This document shows, in pieces, positions 37,293 to 45,889 of a stretch of 62,685 bases of DNA. Source of the DNA: Nostoc sp. CMAA1605 (GTDB taxonomy: Bacteria; Cyanobacteriota; Cyanobacteriia; Cyanobacteriales; Nostocaceae); the NCBI RefSeq assembly GCF_021596505.1, contig NZ_PJIZ01000027.1:1-62685 (forward strand). Reading direction: 5' to 3'. Position numbers and translations under genes: made by a program. The number at the start of each line of letters is the position of its first letter. The first letter of the stretch is position 1. Under the pieces are notes generated by a model that did not search any database, had not been told where the DNA came from, and was given only the letters and a program-made list of their open reading frames with translations.

Positions 37293-37880
37293 CTAGGATT
37301 TGATTTCTGAAAAAACTCCGTACATCTGAAGGGACATAAAATCAAACATAGTATTTCGGAGAAACCACTCAAACATCCACTTTAAATGGCGAAATGTTGG
37401 AATTAAAGCACAAAAGCGTCGAATCCAGGTTTTCGCTTGTAACCAAATATCCTCTATAGGATTTTGCGATGGACAATTAGGAGCAAAACGAATGCAATGA
37501 ATTTTCCATTTTTCTGGCGGTAAACCTTGATTTATCTCGCCTAAAAAGTCTTGAACTAAATGTGAACGATGATAAGAAGCACCATCCCAAATAAGAAGCA
37601 ATCTTTGGTCGGGAGACTGGTCTAATAAATAACGTAAATAATCAATCGTATTCTTTGAATTACCAGCATTATATGCTTTCAAGAGTAGCTTTCCGTCGAG
37701 ATAATCAACTGCACCATAATATGTCTGCTTATCTCGTTCATTAACGACTTCAATTGCTATCTCTTGGTCAGTTCTTCCCCAAACATAACCAGTTACGTCT
37801 CCCCATAATAAATGACACTCATCTATTAGTAATACTCTCAGCTTTCGTGCTTCTATCTCCTCTCTGTTGCTTGCCAGCAA
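37293..37880 (-). CDS. IS630 transposase, second frame (DDE catalytic part)
   Basis: The frame holds the catalytic core: the first Asp in LLIDECHLLWG, the second in LIWDGASYHRS and the final Glu in NPIEDIWLQAK (DDE type). It ends a few bases from the terminal repeat. As a separate frame it starts at an internal ATG-like position without a good ribosome-binding site, so expression as the second half of a -1 frameshift fusion with the upstream frame is more likely. Confidence 0.85.
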   Translation of the reverse strand: MLASNREEIEARKLRVLLIDECHLLWGDVTGYVWGRTDQEIAIEVVNERDKQTYYGAVDYLDGKLLLKAYNAGNSKNTIDYLRYLLDQSPDQRLLLIWDGASYHRSHLVQDFLGEINQGLPPEKWKIHCIRFAPNCPSQNPIEDIWLQAKTWIRRFCALIPTFRHLKWMFEWFLRNTMFDFMSLQMYGVFSEIKS

Positions 37881-38371
37881 TGTTTCAATTTGTTTTTTTT
37901 TGCCGCCACCACCTCTTGATCAGCCTTTGGATTCAAGCCTGTAGTCTTTTTCCAACTAATTCCTGCTGCTTCAAATAAATCATAGTAACTTCGTTTCGAT
38001 TCGTAGATGACATCATATTCAAATGCTAATTTATATTCCAGTTCACCCAGCTCCCAAATTTCTTTAGTTTGCAACCAACTTAATACTTGGAGGAACTGTT
38101 CATCACTCAAATAACTTTTTCTGCCTTTATAGTTTAAGCGCAAACCCAAAATTCCATTTTCCTGGTAAGCTTGCTTCCAGCTTGTTATTGAACCAACTGA
38201 CACATCTAAAATTGTTTGAATTTCTTCATACTTGTAACCTTGATAAACTAGTTTTACTGCCAAAGCTTTTCTTACTTCACGAGCATCTGGATGACTATCT
38301 ATAAATTCTTGTAGTTCTGCGATCACTACGTCCGCCGCAGGTATCGCCATTTCTAGATGCTGGTTTATCAT
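37853..38371 (-). CDS. IS630 transposase, first frame (helix-turn-helix part)
   Basis: The 172-residue frame carries the DNA-binding part of an IS630-type transposase: AVKLVYQGYKYEEIQTILDVS followed by ITSWKQAYQENG (helix-turn-helix), then GRKSYLSDEQF. It ends 28 bp inside the second frame. Near the end, a run of nine As followed by C on the coding strand contains the slippery heptamer AAAAAAC in the right phase for a -1 shift. Such a shift would continue as KQIETLLASN into the second frame and make a full transposase of about 345 residues. Confidence 0.85.
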   Translation of the reverse strand: MINQHLEMAIPAADVVIAELQEFIDSHPDAREVRKALAVKLVYQGYKYEEIQTILDVSVGSITSWKQAYQENGILGLRLNYKGRKSYLSDEQFLQVLSWLQTKEIWELGELEYKLAFEYDVIYESKRSYYDLFEAAGISWKKTTGLNPKADQEVVAAKKNKLKHCWQATERR

Positions 38372-38444
38372 TGTTCTTTATTAGACAGGTCTCTCTGACC
38401 GTATTATCTCGCAGTTTTTTTCAGAAATCAAATATGATTCCTAT

Positions 38445-38477
38445 AGATACCCAATTTTCTCATCAAATCGGGTATCT
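38445..38477 (-). terminator. AGATACCC hairpin, probable terminator
   Basis: AGATACCC pairs with GGGTATCT, with more pairs inside the arms, just after the stop of the minus-strand gene at 38503. The IS630 element sits directly beyond it. A second hairpin with the same arms is at 41554-41586, so this is also a dispersed repeat. Confidence 0.5.
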
Positions 38478-38502
38478 ATTGAGTAAATAATATATGAGGT
38501 AA

Positions 38503-38883
38503 TTACTTAACTTCTTCGGGTGCAAAAGCTTTGATTTTGCCCTTTTTGACGGCAACTACTACATCATAAGTTGCACAGTAAGAGATAGTGACATTATTAG
38601 CCTTGTTATAAAGATTTACTACCATACCTGCGCCACCAGGTTGAACTCCCAGTGGTTCTAAGTCGCCAAAGAAGAAACGACGCAACTGATCGCCACTACC
38701 AAACTGACCTTTATGTTTGGCGAGAAAATCGATTTTTTGTTGTGCAGTCAAACCTGTAGCATCTTTCATTGCTTCTGCTGATGCTTGTACCCAATTAGGA
38801 TTAACAGCTTGTAGTGGAACATCAAAGACCGTTAACATTCCAGCTAAAGCAACAGTTGTGAGTAAAGATGGTGCAAATTTCAT
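38503..38883 (-). CDS. Small secreted protein of unknown function
   Basis: From the ATG at 38883 the protein has 126 residues and a clear signal peptide (MKFAPSLLTTVALAGMLTVF, cleavage near VPLQA). The mature part is helical then beta, with LTAQQKIDFLAKHKGQFGSGDQLRRFFFGDL and a short basic end. No known domain is recognised. A GGAG lies upstream of this start; a longer frame from 38931 adds an implausible Cys-rich leader. It is probably exported to the periplasm or thylakoid lumen. Confidence 0.7.
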   Translation of the reverse strand: MKFAPSLLTTVALAGMLTVFDVPLQAVNPNWVQASAEAMKDATGLTAQQKIDFLAKHKGQFGSGDQLRRFFFGDLEPLGVQPGGAGMVVNLYNKANNVTISYCATYDVVVAVKKGKIKAFAPEEVK

Positions 38884-39136
38884 TGGTAACTCCGTTTTTG
38901 GTTTATCCCAGCGATTACAGCATCTCAACAACTACTGAAGTTCACCTGAAGCCTAAATGGAAATTACCTGAATTTACCTGTGCAAGTGATTCAGTGAATA
39001 CTCAGCATTTTCTCAGGAAAATCAGGTTTATAAGCACAGAATCAGGAATGGGGGTTAAGAAGTAACAAGATAGGGTTTTCAAAATCAAATACTAGTCCTA
39101 TATATTGAATGATTGTGTAGTGGGAGTGGTGTAATT

Positions 39137-40198
39137 GTGGCCAAGTTAAGAAGAAAGAATCGTTTCATACACCAAATTCCTGGTCAAGTTTATTTATGGT
39201 TAGCAGTGTTAATTTTTGGCGCATCCAGTGCAATAACGCGCAAACTGACCGAAATTGGTGCAGAAAACTTCTTAGGTGGTCGCAACCCAATTTCATTATG
39301 TAATGTTTTGTTTGTGGGTAATCTCTGCGCTTTATTCTTAATGATTTTTATTTATGGGCGACAGTGGAATCAAACAGCATTACAAAAAATTACTCGAAAA
39401 GATTGGTTATATTTAATAGTTGTGGCGATTTTAGCAGGAGCTTTAGCCCCTGGGTTAATTTTTCAATCCCTGGCTTTAACCAATGTTAATAATGTCATTT
39501 TGATAGGACGTATAGAAGTTCCCTTAACATTATTTTTATCGATAGTGGTTTTAAAAGAACGAGTAAATAGAGGAGAAATTATCGGAGCGATCGCTGCTTT
39601 TATTGGTGTATTAATTACTATTCTTATTCAGCCTCAAAGCGATGAAATAAGGATGAATATGGCGGGATTAAATATTGGTTTAGGTGAATTATTAGCAGCC
39701 ACAGGAGCAATATTTTTATCATTGGCGACAGTGATTAGTAAACAACATCTAATTGATATTCCCTTGGGGATTTACAGTATTTTTCGCACAGCTTTAGGCA
39801 CAGTCGTATTCTTTATGATTGCGCTTGTGCTTTATGGTAGTCACCATTTTATGGATGTGTTCTCACCTTTTTTATGGAAATGGATGTTGATTTATGGAGG
39901 TTTAATTGTTGTCGTCGGTCAATCATTTTGGATTAAAGGTTTGAGAGTGGCTAGCGTATCTACAGCTTCTTTGGCTAGTTCTTTTACTCCCGTGGCAGGT
40001 ATTGTAGCAGCTTATCTAATTCTCGGTGAAGCTCCAACTCCTGCTCAATATTTTGGTAGTGGTTTGATATTAATTGGTATCTTGATTAGTCAAATTAGCT
40101 TGCGTCGGCAAAATTCTGCTCGTTTAATGGTTAATCAGGAAGTTTCTACAGCCAAAGAACAGGAAATAGAAAACAAAGCTGGGTTTAAGGGAGTTTAA
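39137..40198 (+). CDS. DMT superfamily transporter (EamA type)
   Basis: The 353-residue protein has about ten transmembrane segments arranged as two EamA halves, for example YLWLAVLIFGASSAITRKL, NVNNVILIGRIEVPLTLFLSIVV with the typical LKERVNRGEIIGAIAAFIGV, and the second-half ASLASSFTPVAGIVAAYLIL then GEAPTPAQYFGSGLILIGI. These carriers export metabolites or drugs; the substrate is unknown. The GTG at 39137 with GGGAG upstream is preferred over a TTG at 39113. The 250 bp upstream is shared with the divergent secreted-protein gene and shows no extra feature. Confidence 0.85.
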   Translation: MAKLRRKNRFIHQIPGQVYLWLAVLIFGASSAITRKLTEIGAENFLGGRNPISLCNVLFVGNLCALFLMIFIYGRQWNQTALQKITRKDWLYLIVVAILAGALAPGLIFQSLALTNVNNVILIGRIEVPLTLFLSIVVLKERVNRGEIIGAIAAFIGVLITILIQPQSDEIRMNMAGLNIGLGELLAATGAIFLSLATVISKQHLIDIPLGIYSIFRTALGTVVFFMIALVLYGSHHFMDVFSPFLWKWMLIYGGLIVVVGQSFWIKGLRVASVSTASLASSFTPVAGIVAAYLILGEAPTPAQYFGSGLILIGILISQISLRRQNSARLMVNQEVSTAKEQEIENKAGFKGV

Positions 40199-40402
40199 CT
40201 AAATTCAGTTTTCTAGCTCATTACAATAAATTCATATTAACTAAGTATGATTTCTGTCAAAACCTGATTTTTCAGACAAAGATACTCAGTAATATCATAA
40301 TCAACGGCGGTTTAAATTCCTAGTTCTTGCTGAGGCGATCGCTAATTCAGCACGGTGAAAATAGTGAAAGCTAGTAGTAAATTTCACCACCCAATAGAAA
40401 AC

Positions 40403-40792
40403 ATGAAAAATAAATTACTGTTTGCCGGCTTTTTTATGGCAACTTGGCTAGGAACACTCATCCCCAGTGCTTTGGCTGCTCCACCCTGTTCTGTAGGACA
40501 AAAAGCAGAAGTGCTTTGGAAAGGAAAATGGTATGCCGCTACAGTATTAGGAGTAAACAATAACAGATGTTATATTACCTATGATGGTTATGATAGCTCC
40601 TGGAACGAGTGGGTTGGATCTGCGCGCTTTCGCGCATTATTTAAAGCTGGTGATTCAGCCAGAATTCTCTGGAGAGGAAAATGGTACGATGGGAAAATTT
40701 TAGAAGTTCGTAGTAATCGTTATAAAGTTACCTACACTGGTTACGACAGTTCTTGGGATGAGTGGGTCGAACCAGCAAGGGTCAGCAGATAA
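40403..40792 (+). CDS. Secreted protein with two Tudor-like (agenet/Tudor-knot) repeats
   Basis: From the ATG at 40403 the product is 129 residues, with a signal peptide (MKNKLLFAGFFMATWLGTLI, cleavage near ALA). Two copies of a beta-barrel motif follow: W-K-G-K-WYAATVLGVNNNRCYITYDGY then SSWNEWV, and W-R-G-K-WYDGKILEVRSNRYKVTY then GYDSSWDEWV. The pattern is that of Tudor-knot or agenet-like domains, normally known from chromatin or RNA-binding proteins. Export argues for another ligand here. A GTG at 40355 could start a longer form. A strong terminator follows. Confidence 0.75.
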   Translation: MKNKLLFAGFFMATWLGTLIPSALAAPPCSVGQKAEVLWKGKWYAATVLGVNNNRCYITYDGYDSSWNEWVGSARFRALFKAGDSARILWRGKWYDGKILEVRSNRYKVTYTGYDSSWDEWVEPARVSR

Positions 40793-40885
40793 AAAAATAT
40801 CTATACAACACAAAAAACCCCACATTGGGGTAAGTCAACAAGCACGGGTTTATAGTACAATCTAGCTTGTATAGTTAATTCGTCC

Positions 40886-40919
40886 ACGATCACGGCAATT
40901 ACTGTGATCGTTTTTCTAT
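40886..40919 (+). terminator. Rho-independent terminator
   Basis: ACGATCAC pairs exactly with GTGATCGT around a ten-base loop and is followed by TTTTCTATTTT. It ends the Tudor-like gene transcript. Confidence 0.8.
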
Positions 40920-40979
40920 TTTACGTCGTGCAAGTCAATAATGGGGTGAGGGGTCATAGCTCCCACTTGGGGTTAAGAG

Positions 40980-41100
40980 GCACGGGGGCAGGGAGCAGGG
41001 GGCAGGGGGAGAAAAACTGATGAGTGCTGAGTGCTGTTAGCGGTAGTGCGGCGTTTAGCCGGTGCTGAGTGATGACTAATGACTAATGACTAATGACTAT
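40980..41100. repeat. Composite repeat: GGGGGCA run, dispersed TTAGCGG...GGCGTTTAGCC element and GACTAAT heptamers
   Basis: This array combines the G-rich unit seen at 36116, an inverted copy of the element seen at 27400-27460, and GACTAAT heptamers. It is part of a gap of about 900 bp (40793-41690). Elsewhere in the gap there is only a Pro/Gln-rich minus-strand frame without a start (41104-41245), a TTTTAGATT run near 41430 and the hairpin at 41554. Confidence 0.8.
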
Positions 41101-41553
41101 TTCTAGCCAATATGTTGAACTATGGGTGGTTTTCTTGAACCATCTCCTTGTTGTTCTGGTCTAGTTTGGGGTGTAGCATGAAGTTGTGGTTCTGGTTGTG
41201 GTGGCTGTGGTTGTGGCCCTTTGATTTTTATGGCTTCTTGCTTCTAGGAAACTAAGTAAATCTTTTATCTACATCAGTCAGGAGTAATATAAAAAATAGG
41301 AAATAGTTACAGCAAAATTAACTCTTTGGATGCACATAATAATCTACATCAGGCATTAAAACAGTTAGCATATTTTGGCTAGACCGTAATTATCGCTTGG
41401 GTGCGATCGCATCTTACCATTTTGGATTTTAGATTTTAGATTTTGGATTGTGGAATACTTTATCGGTAAGCTTTTGGGCAATACATTGGTCGCAATAATT
41501 TTTCCAATTGGTATTAATTCCTTCCGATTGATTTTGACAGATAGCGAATGTTC

Positions 41554-41586
41554 AGATACCCGACTCTTTAAAAAAGTCGGGTATCT
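41554..41586. repeat. 12-bp hairpin with AGATACCCGACT arms
   Basis: AGATACCCGACT pairs exactly with AGTCGGGTATCT around a nine-base loop. It shares its arms with the hairpin at 38445-38477. It lies about 105 bp after the stop of the minus-strand cupin gene; the poor T-tract makes termination uncertain. Confidence 0.6.
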
Positions 41587-41690
41587 ATAGATGTATCATA
41601 ATTTGTGTATCAGACTAATAGCTTCAATCGGCTGAAAATATTTAGAGGCGAGGTGTCAGACTGTCTTTTCGCTTTAATTACGAATTGGTT

Positions 41691-42032
41691 TTAATTTTCG
41701 TCACGTCCGTGAACTTGAGCAGGGGGGCTAGTGGCTTCTACTGCTGTAAATGGCTCTAGAATATTGTAGTGATGAGTTGCACCTTTAGGAACTACCCAAG
41801 AACTACCAGGTTCTAGTAAAATCATTTGTCCTTCAATGTGCAGTTCTGCACGACCATTAATTACATAACCAACGGTTTCATATTCACGTTGACTTGTTTG
41901 TTTATCTTCTCCTGGTTGTTCATTTTCCCAAAGCCGCATAGAAACAGTTTTACCGGAGGCTAAATATTTTTGACCGAGTTTACCTTTGGGAGAATGGGAA
42001 GAGTCAATTTTTTTGACGCTGGTGTCAGTCAT
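41691..42032 (-). CDS. Cupin domain protein
   Basis: The 113-residue protein is a single cupin barrel. The motifs are REYETVGYVINGRAELHIEG and PGSSWVVPKGATHHYNI, with candidate metal ligands His/Glu partly conserved. Cupins bind metals or small molecules and include oxygenases and sensors; none can be chosen here. It is twelve bases downstream of the first alcohol dehydrogenase gene on the same strand, so the two are probably co-transcribed. Confidence 0.82.
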   Translation of the reverse strand: MTDTSVKKIDSSHSPKGKLGQKYLASGKTVSMRLWENEQPGEDKQTSQREYETVGYVINGRAELHIEGQMILLEPGSSWVVPKGATHHYNILEPFTAVEATSPPAQVHGRDEN

Positions 42033-42044
42033 AAGTTCATCACC

Positions 42045-43214
42045 TTAAGGTTTGAGTACAACTTTGATGCAGTTATCTTGTTTGTGTTTAAAAATTTCGT
42101 AGCCGTGGGGTGCTTCTGTTAAAGGTAGTTTGTGGGTGATGACAAAGGAAGGATCAATTTCACCGTTTTGAATACGTTCTAATAAAGGTTTTAAATATCT
42201 ATGAACATGGGTTTGTCCCATTTTGAAGGTTAAACCTTTGTTCATGGCTGCACCCATCGGTATTTTGTCGAGGAAACCGCCGTATACACCTGCTAATGAG
42301 ACATGACCACCTTTACCACAAGCAACAATGACTTGTCTTAAGGCTGTTGGTCTGTCTGTTTCTAGCCGCACAGCCTGCTTAACTTGGTCGTAAAAAGCCA
42401 TCATATCTGTACCGTGGGCTTCCATTCCGACTGCGTCAATGCAAGCATCGGGGCCACGTCCGCCGGTCATTTCTTTGAGTGCTTCGCCAATATTGACTTC
42501 CTCGTAGTTAAGAACCTCCGCCTTACCGTATTCTTTCGCCATCTGTAGACGTTCGGGGATACGGTCAAAAGCAATTACTCTTTCTGCACCCAGCATATAT
42601 GCACTTTTGATGGCAAATTGTCCGACTGGGCCACAACCCCAAACAGCGACAATATCACCGGGTTTGATATGACAGTTTTCCGCCGCCATGTAGCCTGTCG
42701 GGAAAATATCAGTTAAAAATAATACTTGTTCATCTGTGAGATTATCAGGAATTTTGAGTAAACCCACGTCAGCAAACGGTACACGGGCGTATTCCGCTTG
42801 ACCGCCAGCGTAACCGCCGAATAAATGGGAGTAGCCAAATAGACCGGCTGGCGAATGTCCCATTTGCAGTTCTACCATCCAGGCGTTAGGGTTGGAATTA
42901 TCACACAAAGACCATAATTGCCGTTGACAAAAGAAACAAGAACCGCAAGAAATAGTAAAAGGAACAACAACGCGATCGCCTATTTGCACATTTTTGACTG
43001 CACTTCCTATTTCAACGACTTCTCCCATAAATTCATGACCGAGAATATCACCCTGTTGCATGGTGGGGATATAGCCATCATATATATGTAAATCTGAGCC
43101 ACAAATGGCTGTAGAAGTAATTTTAATAATGGCATCACGGGGGTTAAGAATTTTAGGGTCTGGTACGTTTTCTACCCTGACATCGTTAGTACCATGCCAG
43201 CAAACTGCTTTCAT
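42045..43214 (-). CDS. Zinc-dependent alcohol dehydrogenase (formaldehyde dehydrogenase-like), copy 1
   Basis: The 389-residue enzyme belongs to the medium-chain zinc dehydrogenases. Catalytic zinc ligands are in [10 protein letters not shown] and [12 protein letters not shown]; the structural-zinc cysteine cluster is altered ([18 protein letters not shown]). NAD binding is at [15 protein letters not shown]. The long form resembles glutathione-independent formaldehyde dehydrogenases. A near-identical paralogue lies at 43887-45056. The leader of the gene consists of TTAGTCA-like repeats and has no clear ribosome-binding site. Confidence 0.9.
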   Translation of the reverse strand: MKAVCWHGTNDVRVENVPDPKILNPRDAIIKITSTAICGSDLHIYDGYIPTMQQGDILGHEFMGEVVEIGSAVKNVQIGDRVVVPFTISCGSCFFCQRQLWSLCDNSNPNAWMVELQMGHSPAGLFGYSHLFGGYAGGQAEYARVPFADVGLLKIPDNLTDEQVLFLTDIFPTGYMAAENCHIKPGDIVAVWGCGPVGQFAIKSAYMLGAERVIAFDRIPERLQMAKEYGKAEVLNYEEVNIGEALKEMTGGRGPDACIDAVGMEAHGTDMMAFYDQVKQAVRLETDRPTALRQVIVACGKGGHVSLAGVYGGFLDKIPMGAAMNKGLTFKMGQTHVHRYLKPLLERIQNGEIDPSFVITHKLPLTEAPHGYEIFKHKQDNCIKVVLKP

Positions 43215-43216
43215 AG

Positions 43217-43256
43217 TTATTAGTCCTTAGTTATTAGTCATTAGTCAAGAGTCATT
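43217..43256. repeat. TTAGTCA heptamers upstream of alcohol dehydrogenase copy 1
   Basis: Four to five TTAGTCA-like units lie directly upstream of the ATG, in the same place as the longer array before copy 2. Confidence 0.8.
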
Positions 43257-43320
43257 CAATAATTGGTTTTATTAACTATGCTTCTGCTTTCTTAGAACCT
43301 GGGAACGTGGAATTGAATTA

Positions 43321-43344
43321 AGAGACGCATTTTATCGCGTCTCT
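43321..43344 (-). terminator. AGAGACGC/GCGTCTCT hairpin terminator
   Basis: An exact 8-bp stem with an eight-base loop, about 18 bp after the stop of the minus-strand gene at 43362. This hairpin is common in Nostoc genomes and probably acts as a terminator. Confidence 0.65.
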
Positions 43345-43361
43345 GTAGAATCTATTTAGAA

Positions 43362-43757
43362 CTATCTTCTAATTTCTCTTTGAGATTCTGGTTGTTGATA
43401 ATAACCACGGTCACGATTGGTAATCGGCTCAACTGCTTCCTTGGCTTTTCTTTTTACATCAGCTTGAAATTCTTTTGTGGCTCTGGGTGTTTCTTCGTTT
43501 AAATTTAATTTCTCGCGCACGTTCTCAACAGTATCTTTGAGCTTTTCTTGGGCATTTCTCACTTGATTATCGCCGATTCCTTGACTATCTGGTGTGCCTT
43601 TGTAATAGATACCCTCTGGAGTTTTTACATCAGCCTGAGCAATCATGGCACTGCTATATGTAAAACACTGACCTATAAAGAAAGTGGCTCCAATTAAACA
43701 AACAATTACAACTTGACGTAGGAGGAAGTTTTGTAACCAAGAAATTACTCGATTCAT
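43362..43757 (-). CDS. Membrane-anchored or exported small charged protein
   Basis: From the ATG at 43757 (GAGG upstream) the protein has 131 residues. One hydrophobic segment (FLLRQVVIVCLIGATFFIG, about 11-29) acts as signal peptide or anchor. The rest is hydrophilic and helical with many Lys and Glu (VRNAQEKLKDTVENVREKLN, VKRKAKEAVEPI), somewhat like CsbD or LEA-type stress proteins. No domain is certain. It lies between the two alcohol dehydrogenase copies on the same strand. Confidence 0.7.
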   Translation of the reverse strand: MNRVISWLQNFLLRQVVIVCLIGATFFIGQCFTYSSAMIAQADVKTPEGIYYKGTPDSQGIGDNQVRNAQEKLKDTVENVREKLNLNEETPRATKEFQADVKRKAKEAVEPITNRDRGYYQQPESQREIRR

Positions 43758-43886
43758 AAAGAACCTCAATTACAGTGCATCTCTATTTTTGATGTAGGAG
43801 ATGTAAATAAACATCTTTTTAAAGTGTGATTTATTAATATGTAATTGGGTGTAATTACATTATTTTTCACCTACTACTGGCTAATT

Positions 43887-45056
43887 TCAAGGTTTGAGTA
43901 CAACTTTGACGCAGTTATCTAGTTTTTGCTGGAAAATTTTATAAGCATGGGGTGCTTGTTCTAGAGGTAATTGATGGGTAACTACAAAAGATGGATCAAG
44001 TTTGCCATCTAATACTAGTTGCAGTAACAAGTGCATATATTTTTGTCCGTGCATTTGTCCCATTCTGAAGGTAAGACCTTTATTAAAAGCAGCACCAAAA
44101 GGTATTTTATCTACAAATCCACCATAGACACCCATGATGGAGAGAGTCCCACCTTTACGACAAGCCACCATCATTTCTCGTAATACATGGGGACGGTCTG
44201 TCTCTAGTTTTAGTTTTTGTTTGGTTTGGTCATAGAAATCTTCTATTCCCACACCATGCGCTTCTAAACCAACCGCATCAATGCAAGCATCAGGGCCACG
44301 TCCGCCAGTCATTTCTTTTAATGCTTCCCCTGCATTAACTTCTTCGTAATTAATAATTTCGGCTTTGGCGTATTTTTTCGCCATTTCTAAGCGTTCAGGA
44401 AAGCGGTCAATAGCAATGACTTTTTCTGCACCCATCATATAAGCACTAATCATGGCAAATTGTCCGACTGCACCGCAACCCCAAACTGCGACAGTATCCC
44501 CTGGTTGAATGTCGCAAAATTCTGCACCCATGTAACCGGTAGGGATAGCATCGGAGATGAATAATAACATTTCATCTGATAAATCTGGCGGGACTTTCAC
44601 CACACCCACATCAGCGAAAGGGACGCGCACATATTCAGCTTGCGCGCCTGCATAACCCCCTAACATATGAGAGTAGCCATAAATAGCCGAGGTCACATTG
44701 CCAAAAAGTTTTTCTTCTATCCAACCTTTGGGGTTAGAGTTGTCGCACAATGACCACATATCATGCTGACAATAATGGCATCTACCACAGCCAATGGTAG
44801 AGGGAACAACGACGCGATCGCCTATTTTTAAATTCTCAATTCCTTGACCAACTTCTACAACTTCCCCCATAAATTCGTGACCGATAATGTCACCTTGCTG
44901 TACTGTGGGAATATAGCCACCATAAATATGCAAATCTGACCCACAAATCGCCGTAGAAGTAACTTTAATAATTGCATCACGGGGATTGAGTATTGTCGGG
45001 TCTGGGACAGACTCTACCCGAACTTCATTTGCACCATACCAACAAACAGCTTTCAT
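43887..45056 (-). CDS. Zinc-dependent alcohol dehydrogenase (formaldehyde dehydrogenase-like), copy 2
   Basis: This 389-residue protein has the same length as copy 1 and most of the same sequence (for example [43 protein letters not shown]). The structural zinc cluster is more complete here (GCGRCHYCQHDMWSLC). The C-terminal halves differ more than the N-terminal halves. The pair probably arose by tandem duplication with the small membrane-protein gene between. The leader again is a heptamer array abutting the ATG. Confidence 0.9.
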   Translation of the reverse strand: MKAVCWYGANEVRVESVPDPTILNPRDAIIKVTSTAICGSDLHIYGGYIPTVQQGDIIGHEFMGEVVEVGQGIENLKIGDRVVVPSTIGCGRCHYCQHDMWSLCDNSNPKGWIEEKLFGNVTSAIYGYSHMLGGYAGAQAEYVRVPFADVGVVKVPPDLSDEMLLFISDAIPTGYMGAEFCDIQPGDTVAVWGCGAVGQFAMISAYMMGAEKVIAIDRFPERLEMAKKYAKAEIINYEEVNAGEALKEMTGGRGPDACIDAVGLEAHGVGIEDFYDQTKQKLKLETDRPHVLREMMVACRKGGTLSIMGVYGGFVDKIPFGAAFNKGLTFRMGQMHGQKYMHLLLQLVLDGKLDPSFVVTHQLPLEQAPHAYKIFQQKLDNCVKVVLKP

Positions 45057-45057
45057 A

Positions 45058-45134
45058 GTTATTAGTCAATAGTCATTAGTCATTAGTCATTAGTCATTAG
45101 TTCTTCTCCCCTGTACCCCTGCACCCCTGCACCC
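45058..45134. repeat. TTAGTCA array plus CACCCCTG repeats
   Basis: Five TTAGTCA-like units are followed by four TGCACCCC-like units filling the gap between the two minus-strand genes. Confidence 0.85.
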
Positions 45135-45821
45135 TCATTTCCTCCCCGATGGCTGTCCCTCTGTGGTGGCGATTTCACCTGCTTCCATGAGCATTTTGAA
45201 ACGGCGTAGTTCGTCGCCTATTTGTTGTTTTGGTTCTTCACCAAATAGTTTGGCGAAAATGGCTGTTAATGTTCCGCCTGGGGGATTGTATTCTAAAACT
45301 ACTTTGACTTCTGTACCTCGATTTCCTGGTGCTGCTTGAAAACGCACAAAACCGGAGTTTTCTACATCTGCGCCTTCTACAGAAGCCCAGGAAATAAACT
45401 CATTTTCTCGGTCTTCTAAGATGTCTGCATCCCATTCTATGCTATTACCAAGGGGTGCATTAGCTATCCAGTGAGACCTCTTCTCGTTGTAAACTTTGAC
45501 AGATTTGAGATGTTTCATGAATGTGGGTAAATTATCAAAGTTGTGCCAATAACGGTATAGTTCCTCTGCTGGCTTGTTAATTGTCACCGTCTTTTCAACT
45601 TTGATGGGTTTGTTCAAACCGATGGCTTCTTGGGCTTGTTGAATGGTGCTGCGTTTAGTCGCACCTTGGTAAATCAAGCCACTTCCAGCTAAAGCTGTCA
45701 ATACTCCCCGCAAAGAGGCTTGTCGTAAACCCATTAAAACTAACGCACCACCACCAATAAGCGAAGCCCAACGTTCTAAATCACTAGCTTCAGCCTGTTT
45801 ATCCCCTGATGTTAAAGTCAC
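45135..45821 (-). CDS. SRPBCC (cyclase/dehydrase) family membrane-linked protein
   Basis: The 228-residue protein begins at a GTG, with GGAG further upstream. Residues about 17-55 hold a short hydrophobic region with glycines (WASLIGGGALVLMGLRQ, VLTALAGSGLIYQG). Residues 75-215 form an SRPBCC domain (VEKTVTINKPAEELYRYWHN, NLPTFMKHLKSV, WDADILEDRENEFISWAS, VVLEYNPPGG). Such proteins bind hydrophobic ligands. It lies in the same run of minus-strand stress-type genes. Confidence 0.82.
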   Translation of the reverse strand: MTLTSGDKQAEASDLERWASLIGGGALVLMGLRQASLRGVLTALAGSGLIYQGATKRSTIQQAQEAIGLNKPIKVEKTVTINKPAEELYRYWHNFDNLPTFMKHLKSVKVYNEKRSHWIANAPLGNSIEWDADILEDRENEFISWASVEGADVENSGFVRFQAAPGNRGTEVKVVLEYNPPGGTLTAIFAKLFGEEPKQQIGDELRRFKMLMEAGEIATTEGQPSGRK

Positions 45822-45889
45822 GTTACTCTACTCCAGATTTCAAAAATTTAGGGAGTAGATCATGAGTTTTATCTCTACTCCCAATTCTC

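Larger units (their letters stand above)
37288..38443 (-). mobile_element. IS630-family insertion sequence
   Basis: The 1156-bp element has imperfect terminal inverted repeats of about 30 bp. The left end begins TAGGACTAGGATTTGATTTC; the right end, read inward, begins TAGGAATCATATTTGATTTC. It is flanked by TA on both sides, the target duplication of the family. It carries two overlapping transposase frames on the minus strand. It lies between truB and a small secreted-protein gene, next to a hairpin that probably terminated the latter. A 147-bp MITE with related ends is at 15260-15406. Confidence 0.88.

Noticed and set aside
41104..41245. Pro/Gln-rich minus-strand frame (GPQPQPPQPEPQ)
   Set aside because: No start codon is available because a stop lies just upstream. 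It could be the tail of a lost gene, but cannot be supported as a gene.
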